A stretch of DNA of 64,000 bases from Bacillus sp. EB01 (lineage in GTDB: Bacteria; Bacillota; Bacilli; Bacillales; Cytobacillaceae), in assembly GCF_000613125.1 (NCBI RefSeq), contig NZ_HG964497.1:2270000-2333999 (forward strand), written 5' to 3'. The stretch's first letter is position 1; the number at the start of each line of letters is the position of its first letter. Of this stretch, positions 60,913 to 64,000 are shown one piece after another. The position numbers and the translations under genes are program-made. The notes beneath the pieces were generated by a model, which was not told where the DNA came from, did not search any database, and worked only from the letters and a program-made list of their open reading frames with translations.

Positions 60913-62337
60913 ATGAAAAGGTTCTTTTATGTGGCTTTGATATCGCTATTGACTCTGTCTGCCATTTTCTCGGCAGGCTATGCTGCAAACGCAAAACAGC
61001 TTTCTGCACGGGACATCCATTTTAATGCAACAGTGGTAGACAGCCATAACGATACAATGATGAAAGCCGTCAATCCTACCACATGGCTTCCTGAAACCGA
61101 CATCAGAGGCAACACCGACTTCCACATTGACATTCCAAAGCTGCAAGCGGGAGGGCTGAACGTTCCTTTTTTCGCAGCTTATACATCCGGGTATTATGGA
61201 AATAATCCCCGTAGCATCAGCAGGACCTTGGCTCTAATCAATGCTCTTTATTGGACGGAAGAGCGAAATTCGGATGTTCTTGAAATCACTACATCTCTCA
61301 AGGAAATTGAAAAGGTAAGGAGAGACGGGAAGATCGCTGCTGTGCCTACAGTAGAAGGCGCCTATTCCCTGGAAGAGCACAATGCCATTGAATTGCTTCA
61401 CCAATATTATGATCTTGGAATCAGAGCGCTCGGGTTTACCTGGAATTATTCCAACGCGTTAGGGGAAGGTGCCAACAGGGTGTATGGAGATACCACCAGG
61501 ACACCATCCCCGGCAGGTTTAACAGAGCTTGGAAAAGAAGTAGCGCAGGAAATGAACAAACTGGGGATGCTTATCGATGTATCCCATCTATCAGAAGCTT
61601 CATTCTGGGATGTAATTGAGGTTTCAAAAGCACCAATTATGGCAACCCATTCAGGTGCATCCTCATTAAGGGAACACGCACGCAACCTGACAGATGAACA
61701 ACTGAAAGCTCTTGCTGAGAATGGTGGGGTTGTCGGAGTGGTCTTCTATCCTGATTTCCTGAAATACGGCTATCCAACCGAAAAAGTCTATATTAAGGAT
61801 TATGTCGACCATATCGAGCATGCAGTAAAAGTGGCCGGAATTGACCATGTAGCCCTCGGATCCGATTTTGACGGCGGACCGCTTCCTACTGACATAAAAG
61901 ACGCCTCCGAGCTATACAAAGTAACAGAAGAATTAGTCCGTCGCGGTTATTCCCAGCAGGACATTGAAAAATTACTCGGGAAAAACACACTGCGCCTTCT
62001 AAAAGATGTCGAAAAGGCAGCAGAGCATACTCCTGCAGAAGCTGGCCAGGGACTGACCATTACACCAGCATTAAAAATGGGTGAGACAGTTCCAAGCAAT
62101 ACACCGCTTTTAACTGCCAAACTGGAAAGAATAAATGGCGCACCGATCGATGCTAGCAGCCTGCGGGTGATTGTGGACGGAATTCCTTACAGTCCAGAAT
62201 TTAATAAGGAAACATCGACCATCTCCCTCCAGCTAAAAGAACCATTGAAAGAAAAATTCCATGTGGTAACGTTTGAAGCCGCCAATACAGCTGGGAAAAT
62301 CGAAAAAGAAACGAGAATCTTCTATATTAATCAGTAA
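60913..62337 (+). CDS. Secreted M19 membrane dipeptidase
   Basis: A 474-residue exported dipeptidase of the renal dipeptidase family. Signal peptide about 1-27. Zinc ligands: His45 and Asp47 (VVDSHNDT), Glu148 (PTVEGAYSL), His225 (IDVSHLSEASFWDV), His246 (ATHSGASSL), with Asp318 (GSDFDGG) as substrate-site residue. A C-terminal beta domain (about 385-474) is not part of the M19 core and may bind the cell surface. AAATAGGAGG precedes ATG 60913. It hydrolyses dipeptides outside the cell. A terminator follows. Confidence 0.9.
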   Translation: MKRFFYVALISLLTLSAIFSAGYAANAKQLSARDIHFNATVVDSHNDTMMKAVNPTTWLPETDIRGNTDFHIDIPKLQAGGLNVPFFAAYTSGYYGNNPRSISRTLALINALYWTEERNSDVLEITTSLKEIEKVRRDGKIAAVPTVEGAYSLEEHNAIELLHQYYDLGIRALGFTWNYSNALGEGANRVYGDTTRTPSPAGLTELGKEVAQEMNKLGMLIDVSHLSEASFWDVIEVSKAPIMATHSGASSLREHARNLTDEQLKALAENGGVVGVVFYPDFLKYGYPTEKVYIKDYVDHIEHAVKVAGIDHVALGSDFDGGPLPTDIKDASELYKVTEELVRRGYSQQDIEKLLGKNTLRLLKDVEKAAEHTPAEAGQGLTITPALKMGETVPSNTPLLTAKLERINGAPIDASSLRVIVDGIPYSPEFNKETSTISLQLKEPLKEKFHVVTFEAANTAGKIEKETRIFYINQ

Positions 62338-62346
62338 CGCGACAGA

Positions 62347-62392
62347 AGTACCCTTCAGCTATTTTTCTCGGAGCTGCCAGGGTACTTTTCTC
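62347..62392 (+). terminator. Terminator of the M19 gene
   Basis: AAGTACCCT pairs with AGGGTACTT, with an inner CAGCT/AGCTG stem and T-rich tail. Confidence 0.85.
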
Positions 62393-62412
62393 TTTGCTTC
62401 TTTTCAATCATC

Positions 62413-62540
62413 ATGATGGCAGACTGACAGGAGCATACGTAAAAGATGATAAGTTCGTGAAAATCGATAATGAAAAGGACAGAATACTTACAATACATTT
62501 AAATGAGACATCGAGAAGATTGTTATATAAAATGCTTTAA
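62413..62540 (+). pseudogene. Unidentified gene remnant
   Basis: A 42-codon frame (GRLTGAYVKDDKFVKIDNEK, then TIHLNETSRRLLYKML) ends at a stop at 62538-62540. It has no ribosome binding site or start codon and follows the M19 terminator, so it is probably a 3' relic. Family not recognised. Confidence 0.35.
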
Positions 62541-62694
62541 GTCACTAAACTTTAAGCATTTTTGCTAATTTACTTACCCGATTACTTGTTAATTCTAATG
62601 GGAATTGGTAATCAAAAGTCATTTTAATTATATATATTTGGATAAAAAGGGAAAGCTAGAAGAAACATAAGCCATCTTTAGTGGAGGTAAACAC

Positions 62695-62892
62695 ATGGAT
62701 TCAAATAAAAACAAGTTAACATCGGTAGGAACAGATATTGAGGAAGTAAAACGCCTAAATGCCCAGTCGGGTTTATCCTATAACGAGGTAAAGGAGCTTC
62801 TTACACAAACAGGCGGGCAGGGCACGGCGATGTATAGCAATACGGATGTTGAAGAGGTAAGACGGAAAATTGAACAGCAAGGTCAAGAATAA
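62695..62892 (+). CDS. Gamma-type small acid-soluble spore protein-like
   Basis: A 65-residue Gln/Asn-rich protein starting MDSNKNKLTSVGTDIEEVKR and ending VEEVRRKIEQQGQE. The SxGTD(I/V)EEV(K/R)R phrase occurs twice, as in gamma-type SASPs (SspE-like), which form an amino acid reserve in spores and are degraded at germination by GPR. The canonical protease site is not seen, so the call is a resemblance. GTGGAGG precedes ATG 62695. This points to a spore former. Confidence 0.6.
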   Translation: MDSNKNKLTSVGTDIEEVKRLNAQSGLSYNEVKELLTQTGGQGTAMYSNTDVEEVRRKIEQQGQE

Positions 62893-63035
62893 TTGAGATG
62901 TTAGGTACAACCTATATGTTAGTCCCAATTTGGATAAAGCCAAAGAAATTAAAGGAGCTAAAAAACTTTATAGTAAATTTAGGTGAAGAATATGTATAAT
63001 TATTGGTAGATAATAAAATGAAATGAGGAGGTTTT

Positions 63036-64000
63036 ATGGTTTTTACTCCTAAAATCCCATCAGAAATTGAACTGAGAGAGTATCAAAAGGAAGCGATTAG
63101 AAGTTGGTTTAGGAATGAAGGTAAAGGCTTACTTGAAATGGCGACTGGTACAGGAAAAACAATAACTGCAATTAGTGCTGCCGTAAAATTAGGTGAGGTA
63201 ACAAATAGGTTAGCAGTTATAATAGTATGTCCATACACTCACTTAGTTGATCAATGGGTCAAAGACCTTAAATGGTTTGGCATGTCTCCAATAGTAGGTT
63301 ATCAATCCAGATCGCTATGGGAAAATGCATTACATAATGAGGTCGTTGCTTTTAATAGTAAGATTACAGACCATTTTTGTTTAATAAGTACTGTTGCTAC
63401 GTTTGGTACCGAAACCATGCAGTCATTATTGAGAAGTTTGAGAGGAGAAGTTCTTTTTATAGCTGATGAAGCTCACCATCTTGGCGCACAAAAAAACCGA
63501 GAGAAATTAATCGAATCTTTTCCATATCGATTAGCCCTTTCTGCTACACCAAATAGATGGCATGATGAAGAGGGGACAGAAGAACTGCTCTCATATTTTG
63601 GTGGAAAAGTAGTATTTGAATTTGGATTAAGAAATGCCATTGGGGAATTCTTAACAGAATATTATTATTATCCTCATTTAGTATATCTTGATGAAGATGA
63701 GAGTGAATATTACCACGAAGTGACAAAGAAGATTGCTAGAATGTCTATTTTTCTAGAAAAAAACGATGACAATGAATCAATGCAAACTCTATTAATTGAG
63801 AGGGCAAGAATTATTAGTAGGGCTCGAGATAAACTTCGAGTACTTAAAAATCTAATGAGTGAAAGAACAGATTCAAAGTATAACATAGTGTATTGTGGCG
63901 ATAGTAAAACTGATGGAGAAAGGCAAATTGATGCAGCTATTAAAATGCTTGGTGACGACTTAAACATGAAAGTTCATTCATTTACATCAAGAGAGGATAA
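63036..64000 (+). CDS. DEAD/DEAH box helicase family protein, 3' end missing
   Basis: A partial frame of 321 codons reaching the window end. ATG 63036 follows GAGGAGG. Q-motif-like LREYQKEAIRSWF, Walker A EMATGTGKTITAIS, Walker B with DEAH (FIADEAHHLGA), and motif III SATPNRW are all present. This is an SF2 helicase of the kind common in restriction and anti-phage systems (type I/III R-subunit and DISARM-like relatives), but the C-terminal part and neighbours lie outside. Its role cannot be fixed. Confidence 0.8.
   Translation, partial: MVFTPKIPSEIELREYQKEAIRSWFRNEGKGLLEMATGTGKTITAISAAVKLGEVTNRLAVIIVCPYTHLVDQWVKDLKWFGMSPIVGYQSRSLWENALHNEVVAFNSKITDHFCLISTVATFGTETMQSLLRSLRGEVLFIADEAHHLGAQKNREKLIESFPYRLALSATPNRWHDEEGTEELLSYFGGKVVFEFGLRNAIGEFLTEYYYYPHLVYLDEDESEYYHEVTKKIARMSIFLEKNDDNESMQTLLIERARIISRARDKLRVLKNLMSERTDSKYNIVYCGDSKTDGERQIDAAIKMLGDDLNMKVHSFTSRED

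Noticed and set aside
62898-62999. 33-codon frame between the spore protein and helicase
   Set aside because: No ribosome binding site before the ATG; could be chance in a short intergenic gap.

Overview
The window looks like chromosomal DNA of a low-GC, Gram-positive, endospore-forming member of the Bacillaceae. Supporting signs are purine-rich GGAGG-type ribosome binding sites, many TTG and GTG starts, strong intrinsic terminators, CcpA-type cre boxes, a gamma-type spore protein, and B. subtilis-like families (YtrA-type GntR, FetAB, TatA, YvbK-like GNAT). The species cannot be fixed from the sequence; a Mesobacillus/Neobacillus/Cytobacillus-type organism is a guess.

Layout. 1-4.9 kb: end of a lactonase gene, a 52-bp tandem repeat array, a frameshifted DUF1259 gene, a second sliding-clamp (DnaN-like) gene and a CopC-CopD copper pair. 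5-7.3 kb: small VOC and GNAT genes. 7.4-15 kb: a secreted PHB-depolymerase-type esterase behind a cre-like box, a second 52-bp array, an aminoglycoside-phosphotransferase-like gene and a 1307-residue secreted subtilase. 15-23 kb: single small accessory genes (NUDIX, nucleotidyltransferase, VOC, DHFR-like, lipoprotein), mostly with their own ribosome binding site and terminator. 23.5-26.8 kb: a GntR/YtrA-type ABC operon with two inverted repeats before it. 26.9-34.4 kb: TatA, two hypotheticals (one frameshifted), the FetAB pair, a VOC gene and a class V aminotransferase. 34.6-34.9 kb: a HesB-like gene with an in-frame UGA and a hairpin that fits a bacterial SECIS. 35-46 kb: three 53-bp hairpin repeats, then methyltransferase, MFS, hydrolase, DinB, NUDIX, VOC, GMC oxidoreductase and UDPGP genes. 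46-64 kb: membrane and lipoprotein genes, an acyl-CoA ligase, a large FIMAH-type secreted protein behind a cre-like box, a PadR-HAAS pair, M28 and M19 secreted peptidases, a spore protein, and the start of a DEAD/DEAH helicase cut by the window end.

Common themes. The secreted hydrolases (PHB depolymerase, S8, M28, M19, FIMAH protein) fit a saprophytic life. Several genes are decayed: DUF1259, the 30.2-kb hypothetical, a terpene-cyclase-like gene, GH43, S41 and a cytosine-deaminase gene with an inverted internal piece. The window therefore looks like a gene-turnover zone between a few conserved operons. The most notable candidates are the selenoprotein-like HesB gene, the paired 52-bp dyad arrays, and the 53-bp hairpin array behind an extended -10 promoter.
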